This document shows, one piece after another, positions 7,559 through 15,257 of a stretch of 64,000 bases of DNA. How positions within the stretch are numbered: the stretch's first letter is position 1; each line of letters opens with the position of its first letter. The notes under the pieces are model-generated. The model saw only the letters and a list, made by a program, of their open reading frames with translations. It did not search any database and was not told the DNA's origin. Position numbers and translations under genes: made by a program. Origin of the DNA: Bizionia myxarmorum (GTDB taxonomy: Bacteria > Bacteroidota > Bacteroidia > Flavobacteriales > Flavobacteriaceae); the NCBI RefSeq assembly GCF_008086205.1, contig NZ_VSKK01000004.1, forward strand, positions 1-64,000, given 5' to 3'.

Positions 7559-8488
7559 ATGATTAAAGCTATCATCATAACGACTTTCATTTTATTTGCA
7601 AATGTCCTGTTAGGACAAAATGACAACGCGATTTTTCAATTTGATAAAAACCTCAATCAATTTCATAATGTTCGAGACTTATGTGTTTCTGAAAGTGGAA
7701 AGGAGGCGTTTTTTACACTTCAAAGTCCTAATGGCGAAATTTCACAAATAGCCACCATGAAGAAAGAAGATAACGTATGGTTAGAACCCGAACTATTACC
7801 TTTCTGCGGTGCTTATATGTATCTAGAACCGTTTTTATCTAGCAACGGCAATCGCTTATTTTTTGTCTCTGATAGACCTCTTTATATTAAGCAAACCGAA
7901 AAAAAAGACTTTGACATCTGGTATGTGGATCGAAATTCCAGAGATCAAAAATGATCAGAACCTAAAAATTTGGGATTGCCAATTAATTCGAATTTAGATG
8001 AATTTTACCCTTCCGTTAGCGACAATAACAATCTTTATTTTACCATGGACTCTCCTGAAGGTTTAGGGAAAGATGATATCTATTTGTCTAAATGGGCGCA
8101 AAGCACCTATCAAAAACCGGTTTTATTAAGCGAAAACATCAACAGTAGCGGTTATGAATTTAATGCGTTTATTTCCAAGAAAGAAGATTTTATACTATTT
8201 ACAAAATACAATGCTGAAGACGGTCATGGCAGTGGCGATTTATATATTTCCAAAAAAGATGTCGATGGAAATTGGCAAAAATCCACGAATTTAGGACTTC
8301 CTATTAATTCAAAATATATGGAATATTGCCCTTTTTATGATGAAACTAATGGAATTCTATATTTCACAAGTAAGCGACAGCAGGTTACACCTAAAACATT
8401 TAAAAATATTTTAGATTTCAAAAATTATATTAAAAATGGCGAAAATGGTTTAAGTAAAATTTACGGCACTTCCTTTAAAATTGAATAG
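7559..8488 (+). pseudogene. PD40 (WD40-like beta-propeller) exported protein split by an in-frame TGA
   Basis: Two reading frames (7559-7954 and 7970-8488) are in the same phase and are parted by a single TGA at 7952-7954. Reading through gives one protein of about 309 residues. It has an N-terminal signal peptide ending near LLGQ and PD40-type repeats: LFFVSDRP, LYFTMDSPEGLGKDDIYLSKW, and DLYISKKDVDGNWQ...NLGLPINS. At the break the text reads DQK-stop-SEPKNLGLPINS, while the later repeat reads GNWQKSTNLGLPINS. A Trp codon TGG changed to TGA is therefore the simplest explanation. Family members are envelope proteins, some with OmpA domains, of mostly unknown role. It is either a recent nonsense mutation or a sequencing error. 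Confidence 0.8.
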
Positions 8489-8649
8489 AAACAAGCATCC
8501 AATTAAAAACCTTTGAAAATAATTTATAACCTATAATCATTAATGGAACCCTGTGCAAATCAGGGTTGATAATTTGAGTTTAAAGAGTACATTTCAAATT
8601 AAAAATTTTTATCTAACTTAGATTAAAAGCTTTCGTTTATCTAATTCAT

Positions 8650-9735
8650 ATGTTACTAACCTATTACATATTATCCGCCTTATTTATTACCGTTAGTCTG
8701 TTACCCCTTATACCGCATCAGCACTGGATGTTTCGGGTTTGGGAATTTGGGAGGATACAAGTCATGTTCCTTCTGCTCATAACATTGGCAATAGGCCTTC
8801 TTTTTGTAGAAGATAAAACGCCTCTATTTTGGGCAAGCGTTTTTATACAGGTAGGGCTCATAATTAATAATATAATCATCTTATTTCCTTATACCACGGC
8901 CTATAAGCGAAATAAAACTGAAAATATCGACAATAATTCTGAATCAATTTCTATTATATCGGTTAATGTGTATCAATTCAATGAACGGTATGACGATTTA
9001 ATAAAATTAGTTGAAAAAGTGCAGCCAGATATTCTGCTCACTATGGAATCGAATCAAGCTTGGGAAAATGGGCTTTCCAAAATTGAAAAGGATTATCCAA
9101 ACTTTAAAAAAGTAGCTTTAGAAAACACGTATGGTATTCATTTTTACACCAAACTAGACGTGAAAACTATAAAAGTGAACTATTTTGTAGCAGATGATTT
9201 GCCTAGTATTGAAGCGTCTGTAGTTACCAAAAACGGCACATCATTTACTTTTTTCGGTGTGCATCCACCACCGCCAAGTCCTACTGAAGAGGACAATTCC
9301 AAGGAACGAGATGGCGAATTGCTTTGTATAGGTAAGAAAGTTTTAGAAACCAAAGGTCCTGTAATTGTTGTTGGCGACTTTAATAATGTTGCTTGGGCTA
9401 AATCGTCAATTCTTTTTAAAAACACCTCAAAATTGATAGATCCCAGAATAGGTCGTGGTTTTATAGCTACTTATCATGCTAAATATAGACTGCTTAGATT
9501 TCCTATTGATCTATTTTTCCATACATCAGATATTTTTGTTCAAGACTTTAAAACCTTATCAACTATTGGTAGTGATCATTTGCCACTGTTCTGTGAATTC
9601 TTTATAAATGAAAAGGAAGATGTTCAAGAATCGGAAGTGGAAACACTAAATGAGGGAGAAAAAGAGGAAGTGGAAGAAATGATTGAAGATGGAATCAAAG
9701 AACAAGGTGATAGACCAAAAGTAGCCACTAGCTAA
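8650..9735 (+). CDS. Membrane-anchored endonuclease/exonuclease/phosphatase (EEP) family protein
   Basis: The protein has 361 residues. Three membrane segments (about 3-22, 38-52 and 59-80) are followed by an EEP catalytic domain (about 100-320). Visible active-site residues are Glu133 (TMESN), His205 (FGVHPPPP), Asp243 and Asn245 (VGDFNN), Asp287 and Ser308-Asp309-His310 (GSDHLP). The domain should face the periplasm. Substrates of this fold include DNA, RNA, inositol phosphates and sphingolipids; bacterial membrane-anchored members are mostly uncharacterised. The last 40 residues form a very acidic, probably disordered tail rich in Glu. The gene stands alone on the plus strand. Confidence 0.88.
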   Translation: MLLTYYILSALFITVSLLPLIPHQHWMFRVWEFGRIQVMFLLLITLAIGLLFVEDKTPLFWASVFIQVGLIINNIIILFPYTTAYKRNKTENIDNNSESISIISVNVYQFNERYDDLIKLVEKVQPDILLTMESNQAWENGLSKIEKDYPNFKKVALENTYGIHFYTKLDVKTIKVNYFVADDLPSIEASVVTKNGTSFTFFGVHPPPPSPTEEDNSKERDGELLCIGKKVLETKGPVIVVGDFNNVAWAKSSILFKNTSKLIDPRIGRGFIATYHAKYRLLRFPIDLFFHTSDIFVQDFKTLSTIGSDHLPLFCEFFINEKEDVQESEVETLNEGEKEEVEEMIEDGIKEQGDRPKVATS

Positions 9736-9752
9736 TAAAAACGTCTAGCTAA

Positions 9753-9780
9753 AAACCATAAATGGTGTGGTTTACTTTTC
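9753..9780 (+). terminator. Weak terminator-like hairpin after the EEP gene
   Basis: A six-base stem (AAACCA with TGGTTT) around a nine-base loop lies shortly after the stop codon and is followed by a loose T-rich stretch. It is the only candidate terminator for the gene and is weak. Confidence 0.3.
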
Positions 9781-9840
9781 AATAACTACTTTTAAATAAT
9801 ACACAAAAACTATTAACTTCATCTATTTGTGATGTGGTGT

Positions 9841-9872
9841 CTTTGAGTTTTTGTGACTTTGAGACTTTGCGC
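9841..9872. repeat. Dispersed low-complexity phrase (CTTTGAG / TTTGTGACTTTGAGACTTTGCG type)
   Basis: The stretch is built from short related words (CTTTGAG, TTGTGACTTTGAG, ACTTTGCG). A related stretch with ACTTTGCGTGACTCCGTAAA lies at 63212-63252. Similar phrases are familiar from intergenic DNA of Bacteroidota genomes. No gene or secondary structure is evident. Confidence 0.4.
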
Positions 9873-9902
9873 TATAATGCAACTAGAAGAAACAATGGCT
9901 AA

Positions 9903-10301
9903 TTAGGGCTGAACAATTTCAAATCCATCATGTTCCCATTTAGAAATGCCACCTTGCAAATCATAAACCTTGGTAAACCCAGCATCCACCATTTTCTGTG
10001 CACATTTAGCACTACGACCACCAGATCTGCAATATAAAATAACTGGTTTATCCTTATCCAGCTTTAAAATATCTTGATCAAAAGTTGGCGATAAAAAATC
10101 GATATTCTGAAAATCTGGAATATACCCCTCTGCATATTCTTCTGGAGTTCGCACGTCTAACAACTGTACATTATCCATTTCTAAAAGGGCTTGCATTTCT
10201 TCGCTTGTAACCACTTGTATAGCATCATTTTTAGGCTCGTTTTTACAACCAACCAAAACCATAGTGCACACTAGTAAACTAAAATAAAGTATTTTTTTCA
10301 T
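9903..10301 (-). CDS. Rhodanese-like lipoprotein
   Basis: The protein has 132 residues with a lipoprotein signal (MVLVGC, lipidated Cys19) and a single rhodanese domain (about 29-131). The active-site loop CRSGGR begins at Cys91, and the domain begins with the usual LLDVRTPEEYAEG. Rhodaneses carry sulfane sulfur as a Cys persulfide and can move it to thiol acceptors. The lipobox places this one in the envelope, facing the periplasm. It follows a second rhodanese gene after 12 bases, and a redoxin and a TlpA-like gene lie further upstream on the same strand. A role in periplasmic thiol or sulfur handling is inferred from this grouping. Confidence 0.9.
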   Translation of the reverse strand: MKKILYFSLLVCTMVLVGCKNEPKNDAIQVVTSEEMQALLEMDNVQLLDVRTPEEYAEGYIPDFQNIDFLSPTFDQDILKLDKDKPVILYCRSGGRSAKCAQKMVDAGFTKVYDLQGGISKWEHDGFEIVQP

Positions 10302-10313
10302 AACATTTTATAT

Positions 10314-10634
10314 TTAAGATTGTACAACGTCGCCGGTCCAATCTGTAAAACCACCTTCTAAATTATAGGTGTTGGCAATTCCTAACTGATTCATAATGGA
10401 GCAAGCCTGGGCACTTCGCGCACCAGAACGGCAATATACATAATACGCTTTTGTTTTATCCAACTCTTGAATACTACTCATAAAAGCCGGCGCATCATAG
10501 ATATCCATTTGAATAGCGTTAGGAATCATCCCTTCTGAAACCTCTTCATCTGTACGGACATCTAAAATAATCGCTTGACTATCCTGTTCCAATTGCTCAC
10601 GCCATGCTTTTTGTGTTAAATCTGCCATTGTCAT
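10314..10634 (-). CDS. Cytoplasmic single-domain rhodanese
   Basis: From the chosen start (ATG 10634; another ATG lies two codons on) the protein has 106 residues and consists of one rhodanese domain. LDVRTDEEVSEG marks its start, and the loop CRSGAR carries the catalytic Cys at about residue 68. A longer frame starting at 10688 would add 18 residues, but an exact -7 promoter box (10646-10653) lies inside that extension, so the shorter start is preferred. There is no signal peptide, so it should act in the cytoplasm, unlike its lipoprotein neighbour. A pair of rhodaneses on two sides of the membrane is notable. Confidence 0.87.
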   Translation of the reverse strand: MTMADLTQKAWREQLEQDSQAIILDVRTDEEVSEGMIPNAIQMDIYDAPAFMSSIQELDKTKAYYVYCRSGARSAQACSIMNQLGIANTYNLEGGFTDWTGDVVQS

Positions 10635-10645
10635 TATATTTTGCT

Positions 10646-10653
10646 CAAAATTA
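10646..10653 (-). promoter_or_regulatory. Bacteroidota -7 box TAATTTTG before the rhodanese gene
   Basis: On the minus strand TAATTTTG matches TAnnTTTG exactly and lies 11 bases before ATG 10634. It decides against the upstream start at 10688. The 5-prime leader would be very short. Confidence 0.5.
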
Positions 10654-10729
10654 CTACATATTAAGGAATACACGAAAAAAAACCACACGCGTTATGAATT
10701 CATTCCAACATCTTTATTGCTAAAACCCC

Positions 10730-11341
10730 TTATCTCTTGATGGTACAGCCAATAGCACGCGTTTGTTTTTCTTTAATATCACGACCTTCTAATAAAGCAT
10801 CCACAGCATTTTCGGCATATTTTTGATTTACGGCATTCACATCTTGATAATTATCATCAATGGCTCCTATATATTTTACTTGGCTCCCCGCATCTACCTT
10901 TTGCAGGACATAGACATGAGGCGTTTTTCTAGCGCCATATTGCGGAAATATTTTTTGTCCAGCATCCATTAGGTAAGGAAATGTAAACCCTTTCGATTTT
11001 GAACGCGCTTTCATGGCATCCATACTATCTCCTTTTTGTAAATCTGGATTATTGGGCATAATAGCAATAACAGGATAGCCTTTTGCAGCATATTTTTTAT
11101 CCAATGCGATAATGCGATCTTCATAAGCCACTGAATATGGGCATGTATTACACGTAAAAACTACTATAAAACCCTTCGCATCGGGATAATTTTTTAAAGA
11201 AACCATATTGCCATCTATATTCTTTAAACTAAAATCGGTTGCCATATCACCAACTTTATAGCCCTGTGCTTCCACCGTATTTGTTAGTATGAAGAAAGCT
11301 AATAACCCAAAAAATAATGTCGTTATTTTAAATATTTTCAT
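10730..11341 (-). CDS. Exported thioredoxin/peroxiredoxin-like redoxin
   Basis: The 203-residue protein has a signal peptide (cleavage after about residue 25, VEAQ) and an AhpC/TSA-like thioredoxin fold. The redox motif is CNTC at Cys64-Cys67, followed by PYSVAYEDR, and a further Cys199 lies near the C-terminus (AIGCTIKR). Members of this family occur widely in Bacteroidota and are thought to act as periplasmic thiol oxidoreductases or peroxidases; the substrate is not known. The gene starts three bases after the TlpA-like gene stop, so the two form a pair. Confidence 0.87.
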   Translation of the reverse strand: MKIFKITTLFFGLLAFFILTNTVEAQGYKVGDMATDFSLKNIDGNMVSLKNYPDAKGFIVVFTCNTCPYSVAYEDRIIALDKKYAAKGYPVIAIMPNNPDLQKGDSMDAMKARSKSKGFTFPYLMDAGQKIFPQYGARKTPHVYVLQKVDAGSQVKYIGAIDDNYQDVNAVNQKYAENAVDALLEGRDIKEKQTRAIGCTIKR

Positions 11342-11344
11342 GTT

Positions 11345-11872
11345 CTATTTATTTAAAAATTGTTCTACTTCAGTTTGTAACGTTTCATAAGTAAACGTTT
11401 GCTCATAAAACTGTCGTTTATCATTACTATAAATTAATGTGGCAGGAATTGCGCCACTCCAATCGGCATTTACCTGTGGAATCCATGTATTACCGTCGGT
11501 ATCATTTAAAACTAATATCTCCGATTGCAAGTTATGTTTAGCTATAAAAGGTTTCAACTTGCTGTTATATTGATGCGGAAAATCTAAACTAACCAAAAGT
11601 ACCTTTACGTTTTCAGATGCAAAATCTCGACCTATTTTTTCGAAAGCTGGTAATTCTTTTATACAAGGTGCACACCACGTGGCCCAAAAATTAACAACAT
11701 AAATGGTATTATCGGTTTTATTTAGTAAAGGTTTTAAACCCTCAAAATCCAGTATTTGCAAGCTATCTTTAAAGGTCTGAACGGTTTCGTCAATTTCAAT
11801 AAGCTGTTGATTATCCGGAAAATTGTTACAATTCCACAACAGTAAAACAAAGAGGCACCACATATATTTCAT
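11345..11872 (-). CDS. TlpA-like thioredoxin-family lipoprotein
   Basis: The protein has 175 residues. The N-terminus looks like a lipoprotein signal with a possible lipid Cys15 (LLWNC). The thioredoxin motif FWATWCAPC (Cys67-Cys70) is exact for TlpA/ResA-type proteins, which reduce disulfides of envelope proteins such as apocytochromes or act on other thiols. It is the first gene of the minus-strand set TlpA-redoxin-rhodanese-rhodanese. A diheme cytochrome gene exists elsewhere in the window (51.6 kb), but no cytochrome maturation genes are nearby, so the partner is unknown. Confidence 0.87.
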   Translation of the reverse strand: MKYMWCLFVLLLWNCNNFPDNQQLIEIDETVQTFKDSLQILDFEGLKPLLNKTDNTIYVVNFWATWCAPCIKELPAFEKIGRDFASENVKVLLVSLDFPHQYNSKLKPFIAKHNLQSEILVLNDTDGNTWIPQVNADWSGAIPATLIYSNDKRQFYEQTFTYETLQTEVEQFLNK

Positions 11873-11967
11873 AAGTATAAAAATACGAATTTGTTTTGTA
11901 ACACTACAGTCATATCTTACATTTCAACTATTTCATTGACTTTTAAACCATTTTTATGCAATTAGTT

Positions 11968-11998
11968 TTGGATAGTTACATTTTCATTTTTATATTTG
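11968..11998 (+). promoter_or_regulatory. trp operon promoter (-33 TTG and -7 TATATTTG)
   Basis: TTG at 11968-11970 (within TTTTG) and TATATTTG at 11991-11998 are parted by 20 bases, matching the Bacteroidota sigma-ABfr consensus closely. Transcription should begin at about 12003-12006, some ten bases before the leader peptide start. Confidence 0.75.
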
Positions 11999-12015
11999 AC
12001 ATTCAGAAAACAAAA

Positions 12016-12078
12016 ATGAACACAATTTTAAATCATACTTGGTGGTGGAACAATCGAAACTCAAAATTCGTGATCTAA
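12016..12078 (+). CDS. trpL: trp operon leader peptide with three consecutive Trp codons
   Basis: ATG 12016 opens a 20-codon frame, MNTILNHTWWWNNRNSKFVI, ending with TAA at 12076-12078. Codons 9-11 (12040-12048) are TGG TGG TGG. It lies between a good promoter and an intrinsic terminator, directly before trpE. This is the layout of a classical attenuation leader: a ribosome short of charged tRNA-Trp stalls at the Trp codons and allows read-through into the operon. The peptide itself probably has no other role. Three adjacent Trp codons in a 20-codon frame at this exact place are very unlikely by chance. Confidence 0.88.
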   Translation: MNTILNHTWWWNNRNSKFVI

Positions 12079-12143
12079 CCCTATACGTATATTTAAATTA
12101 AACATACTTAAAAAGGCTTGTCATTCACGACAAGCCTTTTTTT
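12068..12143 (+). terminator. trp attenuator: terminator hairpin with possible antiterminator pairing
   Basis: The terminator has arms 12111-12122 (AAAAGGCTTGTC) and 12129-12140 (GACAAGCCTTTT), a six-base loop and a T run to 12143. It ends 14 bases before trpE. A six-base segment near the end of the leader frame (TCGTGA, 12068-12073) is complementary to TCACGA at 12125-12130, which covers the loop and the edge of the 3-prime arm. A ribosome stalled at the Trp codons would leave that segment free to disrupt the terminator, while one that reached the stop codon would cover it. The terminator is clear; the antiterminator is short and inferred. Confidence 0.75.
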
Positions 12144-12157
12144 ATTGCCTAAACTTT

Positions 12158-13561
12158 ATGAAAAAATTCAGTCTTTACACACATTACAAAAAAATTCTTG
12201 CAGATACCATTACACCTGTGAGCGTTTATCTTAAAATTCGTGATAAATTCCCAAATAGCATTCTATTAGAAAGTAGTGATTATCATGCCAATGATAATAC
12301 GTTTTCCTATATATGCTGCAATCCTATAGCGTCTATTTCGGTTAAAAATGAACAGATAATCCAAACATTTCCTGATGGAAGTCAATTATCCAATTACATT
12401 TCTGAAAAAGGCGCTGTGATTAATAAAATCCACAAGTTCACCAAGCGCTTTAAAATTCATGCTGATACAGACTTCAAATTTATAAACAACGGTATTTTTG
12501 GATATATGGCTTATGATGCCGTTCGGTATTTTGAAGATATTTCCATAGCTAAAAAAGAAGGCCATCAAGATATTCCTGATATTTATTACGCTGTTTATCA
12601 GAATATAATTGCTATTAATCATCATAAAAACGAAGCCTATATTTTTGCACATTGCTTTAATACGGAGAATAATATTGATGAAATTTTACAACTCATTACT
12701 TCCAAGAATTTTGCGGCTTTCAAATTCACGACCTCTGGAGAAAGCACGTCTAACTTAACAGATGCTGCCTATAAAGAACAAGTGGAACTGGCCAAACAAC
12801 ATTGTGCCCGAGGTGATGTGTTTCAATTAGTGCTTTCCAAAAAGTTTTCACAAAAATTTAAAGGTGATGAATTTAACGTGTATCGCGCCTTACGAAGCAT
12901 CAATCCGTCGCCCTATTTATTTTATTTCGATTATGGCGATTTTAAAATCTTCGGCAGCTCGCCAGAAGCGCAACTCATCGTTAAAGGTGACAAGGCCGAA
13001 ATTCATCCTATTGCAGGAACGTTTAAACGAACAGGTAACGATGAAAAAGATGCTGTTTTAGCCAAGCAACTTTCAGAAGATGCCAAAGAAAATGCCGAAC
13101 ACGTTATGTTGGTAGATTTAGCCCGTAATGATTTAAGTCGTCACGGAAGTCAGGTGGAAGTTGAAACCTACCGTGAAGTTCAATTTTTTTCACATGTTAT
13201 TCATTTAGTCAGTAAAGTTTCGGGTAAAAAACATCCTGAAACCACTACTATGCAAATGGTAGCAGATACGTTTCCTGCCGGTACATTAAGTGGCGCACCA
13301 AAACATAAAGCCATGCAACTTATTGAAAAATATGAAACCACCAGTCGCGATTTCTATGGCGGCGCCATAGGTTTTATGGATTTTGATGGCAACTTTAATC
13401 ACGCCATTATGATTCGAACTTTTTTAAGTAAAAACCACCAGCTTCATTGGCAAGCTGGAGCAGGCTTGGTATCCAAATCGGTTCCCGAAAATGAATTACA
13501 AGAAGTTTATAATAAATTAGGCGCGCTAACTAAAGCTATTGAATTGGCAAATGAAATTTAA
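12158..13561 (+). CDS. trpE: Anthranilate synthase component I
   Basis: This 467-residue enzyme makes anthranilate from chorismate and ammonia (or glutamine through TrpG), the first step of tryptophan synthesis. The chorismate-binding domain fills the C-terminal two thirds, with FGSSPEAQLIV, HPIAGTFKR, ENAEHVMLVDLARNDL and SGAPKHKAM. The N-terminal LLESSDY motif is the kind that binds tryptophan for feedback inhibition. It is the first structural gene of the operon, behind the leader attenuator, and is followed by trpG after two bases. The PABA-synthase relative PabB is excluded by the operon setting and by the LLES motif. Confidence 0.97.
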   Translation: MKKFSLYTHYKKILADTITPVSVYLKIRDKFPNSILLESSDYHANDNTFSYICCNPIASISVKNEQIIQTFPDGSQLSNYISEKGAVINKIHKFTKRFKIHADTDFKFINNGIFGYMAYDAVRYFEDISIAKKEGHQDIPDIYYAVYQNIIAINHHKNEAYIFAHCFNTENNIDEILQLITSKNFAAFKFTTSGESTSNLTDAAYKEQVELAKQHCARGDVFQLVLSKKFSQKFKGDEFNVYRALRSINPSPYLFYFDYGDFKIFGSSPEAQLIVKGDKAEIHPIAGTFKRTGNDEKDAVLAKQLSEDAKENAEHVMLVDLARNDLSRHGSQVEVETYREVQFFSHVIHLVSKVSGKKHPETTTMQMVADTFPAGTLSGAPKHKAMQLIEKYETTSRDFYGGAIGFMDFDGNFNHAIMIRTFLSKNHQLHWQAGAGLVSKSVPENELQEVYNKLGALTKAIELANEI

Positions 13562-13563
13562 AC

Positions 13564-14139
13564 ATGAAAAAGAACACACATATATTAGTCATTGATAATT
13601 ACGATAGTTTTACCTATAATTTGGTACATTATTTAGAGGATTTAGACTGTGAAGTCACTGTAAAACGAAATGATCAATTAACATTGGAAGAGGTTGAAGC
13701 TTTTGATAAAATAGTATTATCTCCAGGTCCAGGGATTCCCGATGAAGCCGGATTGCTTAAAGCCATTATCCAAAAATATGCGCCCAATAAAAGTATTTTA
13801 GGTGTTTGTTTAGGTCAACAAGCCATTGGCGAAGTTTTTGGCGGAACCTTAACCAATTTAGAAACCGTTTATCACGGCGTAGCAACTCACATAACAGTTT
13901 CGGTAACCGATGAAGCGTTGTTCAAAGGATTAGGAAAAACGATGGAAGTAGGTCGTTATCATTCTTGGGTGGTTCATGAAAACTTACCCGATGTTTTGGA
14001 AGCCACTTCTTATGATGAAAACGGCCAAGTGATGTCCCTACGTCATAAAATTTATGATGTTCGTGGTGTACAATTTCATCCAGAATCGGTTTTAACCCCA
14101 AATGGCAAACAGATGCTTGCTAATTGGCTGAAGACTTAA
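13564..14139 (+). CDS. trpG: Anthranilate synthase component II (glutamine amidotransferase)
   Basis: The 191-residue protein is a class I glutamine amidotransferase. Catalytic Cys82 sits in GVCLGQQAIGE, and His172 and Glu174 in VQFHPES complete the triad. It hydrolyses glutamine and passes ammonia to TrpE. There is no fusion to trpD. It lies two bases after trpE, so the subunits are made together. A 96-base gap with a REP-like element separates it from trpD. Confidence 0.96.
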   Translation: MKKNTHILVIDNYDSFTYNLVHYLEDLDCEVTVKRNDQLTLEEVEAFDKIVLSPGPGIPDEAGLLKAIIQKYAPNKSILGVCLGQQAIGEVFGGTLTNLETVYHGVATHITVSVTDEALFKGLGKTMEVGRYHSWVVHENLPDVLEATSYDENGQVMSLRHKIYDVRGVQFHPESVLTPNGKQMLANWLKT

Positions 14140-14170
14140 TCGCTTAATTAAAAAAGTTATAAAAAAATTA

Positions 14171-14235
14171 AAATAGTATCGAGAAGAACGTCACTTCGAG
14201 TGATTTTTGAGAAACGAAAAAATAGTATCGAGAAG
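14171..14235. repeat. REP-like element between trpG and trpD
   Basis: A 16-base word, AAATAGTATCGAGAAG, occurs at 14171-14186 and again at 14220-14235. Between the copies lies GTCACTTCGAGTGATTTTTG, in which CACT and AGTG can pair. Words like CACTTCGAGTG and GTATCGAGAA recur in intergenic repeats of flavobacterial genomes as far as I recall. The second copy ends directly at the trpD ATG, so the element supplies the sequence upstream of that start. Confidence 0.6.
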
Positions 14236-15231
14236 ATGAAAAACATACTTAACAGACTTATAAACCAAGAGCATATTTCCAGCGAGGAAGCTAAAGATGT
14301 TTTGGTAAATATGTCTCATGGCGATTATAATCAAAGTCAAATTGCATCATTTTTAACCGTATACATGATGCGCACCATTACCATCGACGAACTACAAGGT
14401 TTCCGTGATGCCTTATTAGAATTATGCATCCCTGTAGACTTAAAAGGCTATAATGCCATTGATTTATGTGGTACAGGTGGCGACGGAAAAGATACTTTTA
14501 ATATTTCAACTTTAGCCTCTTTTGTAACATCTGGTGCGGGTGTAAATGTCGCTAAACATGGAAACTACGGCGTATCATCTGCCTGCGGATCCTCCAATGT
14601 ACTGGAACATTTAGGTGTGAAATTCAGTAAAGATGTGGGCTTTTTAAAAACCTGTTTGGATGATGCCGGTATTTGCATCATGCATGCACCTTTATTTCAT
14701 CCGGCAATGAAACATGTGGCGCCTATAAGACAGGATTTAGCCGTAAAAACATTTTTTAATATGTTAGGTCCTATGGTAAACCCTGCATTTCCTGAAAACC
14801 AAATGGTTGGTGTTTTTAGTCTGGAATTATTGCGTTTGTATAGTTACCTCTATCAAAATACAGCTAAAAATTACAGCATTGTTCATGCTTTAGATGGTTA
14901 TGATGAAATTTCACTTACAGGTTCAGCAAAAGTCATAAATAACAATGCAGAATACATGATAAACCCCTCTAATTTTGGGGTTGAAACTTTAACGGAAGGT
15001 GCCATTCATGGCGGCCATTCGGTAGCCGCATCAGCGCAAATATTCACGCATATATTGGATGGTCAAGGCACCATTGCTCAAAACAATGTGGTATGTGCCA
15101 ATGCCGCTATTGCCATTTCAACTGTAAATAATACGCCTATTTCTGAAAGTTTTGTTTTGGCACAAAATTCTTTAAAAAGCGGTGCCGCCAAAAAACGTTT
15201 TGAGACCTTAATTGCCTTGAGCAAGAAATAA
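14236..15231 (+). CDS. trpD: Anthranilate phosphoribosyltransferase
   Basis: TrpD moves the phosphoribosyl group of PRPP to anthranilate. The protein has 331 residues from ATG 14236 (MKNILNRLINQ), the usual family start. A GTG at 14200 would extend it by 12 residues, but those codons fall inside the REP-like element, so that start is rejected. The PRPP and magnesium motif LCGTGGDGKDTFNIST and the later HGNYGVSS and GPMVNPA motifs are intact. It is the third gene of the operon. Confidence 0.96.
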   Translation: MKNILNRLINQEHISSEEAKDVLVNMSHGDYNQSQIASFLTVYMMRTITIDELQGFRDALLELCIPVDLKGYNAIDLCGTGGDGKDTFNISTLASFVTSGAGVNVAKHGNYGVSSACGSSNVLEHLGVKFSKDVGFLKTCLDDAGICIMHAPLFHPAMKHVAPIRQDLAVKTFFNMLGPMVNPAFPENQMVGVFSLELLRLYSYLYQNTAKNYSIVHALDGYDEISLTGSAKVINNNAEYMINPSNFGVETLTEGAIHGGHSVAASAQIFTHILDGQGTIAQNNVVCANAAIAISTVNNTPISESFVLAQNSLKSGAAKKRFETLIALSKK

Positions 15232-15257
15232 AATGGCCGTTCAATAAAAGAAAACAC

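Noticed and set aside
7952-7954. TGA read as selenocysteine in the PD40 protein
   Set aside because: No SECIS-like hairpin was seen, the family has Trp at this place, and selenocysteine makes no sense in a propeller strand.
8547-8567. AACCCTG/CAGGGTT hairpin after the PD40 gene as a terminator
   Set aside because: There is no T run after it, so it is too weak to call.
10635-10688. Longer rhodanese with an N-terminal hydrophobic extension
   Set aside because: An exact -7 box lies within the extension, and the domain begins after ATG 10634/10628.
14200-14235. GTG start giving trpD 12 extra residues
   Set aside because: The extra codons lie in a REP-like repeat, and the usual TrpD start (MKNILNRLI) is at ATG 14236.
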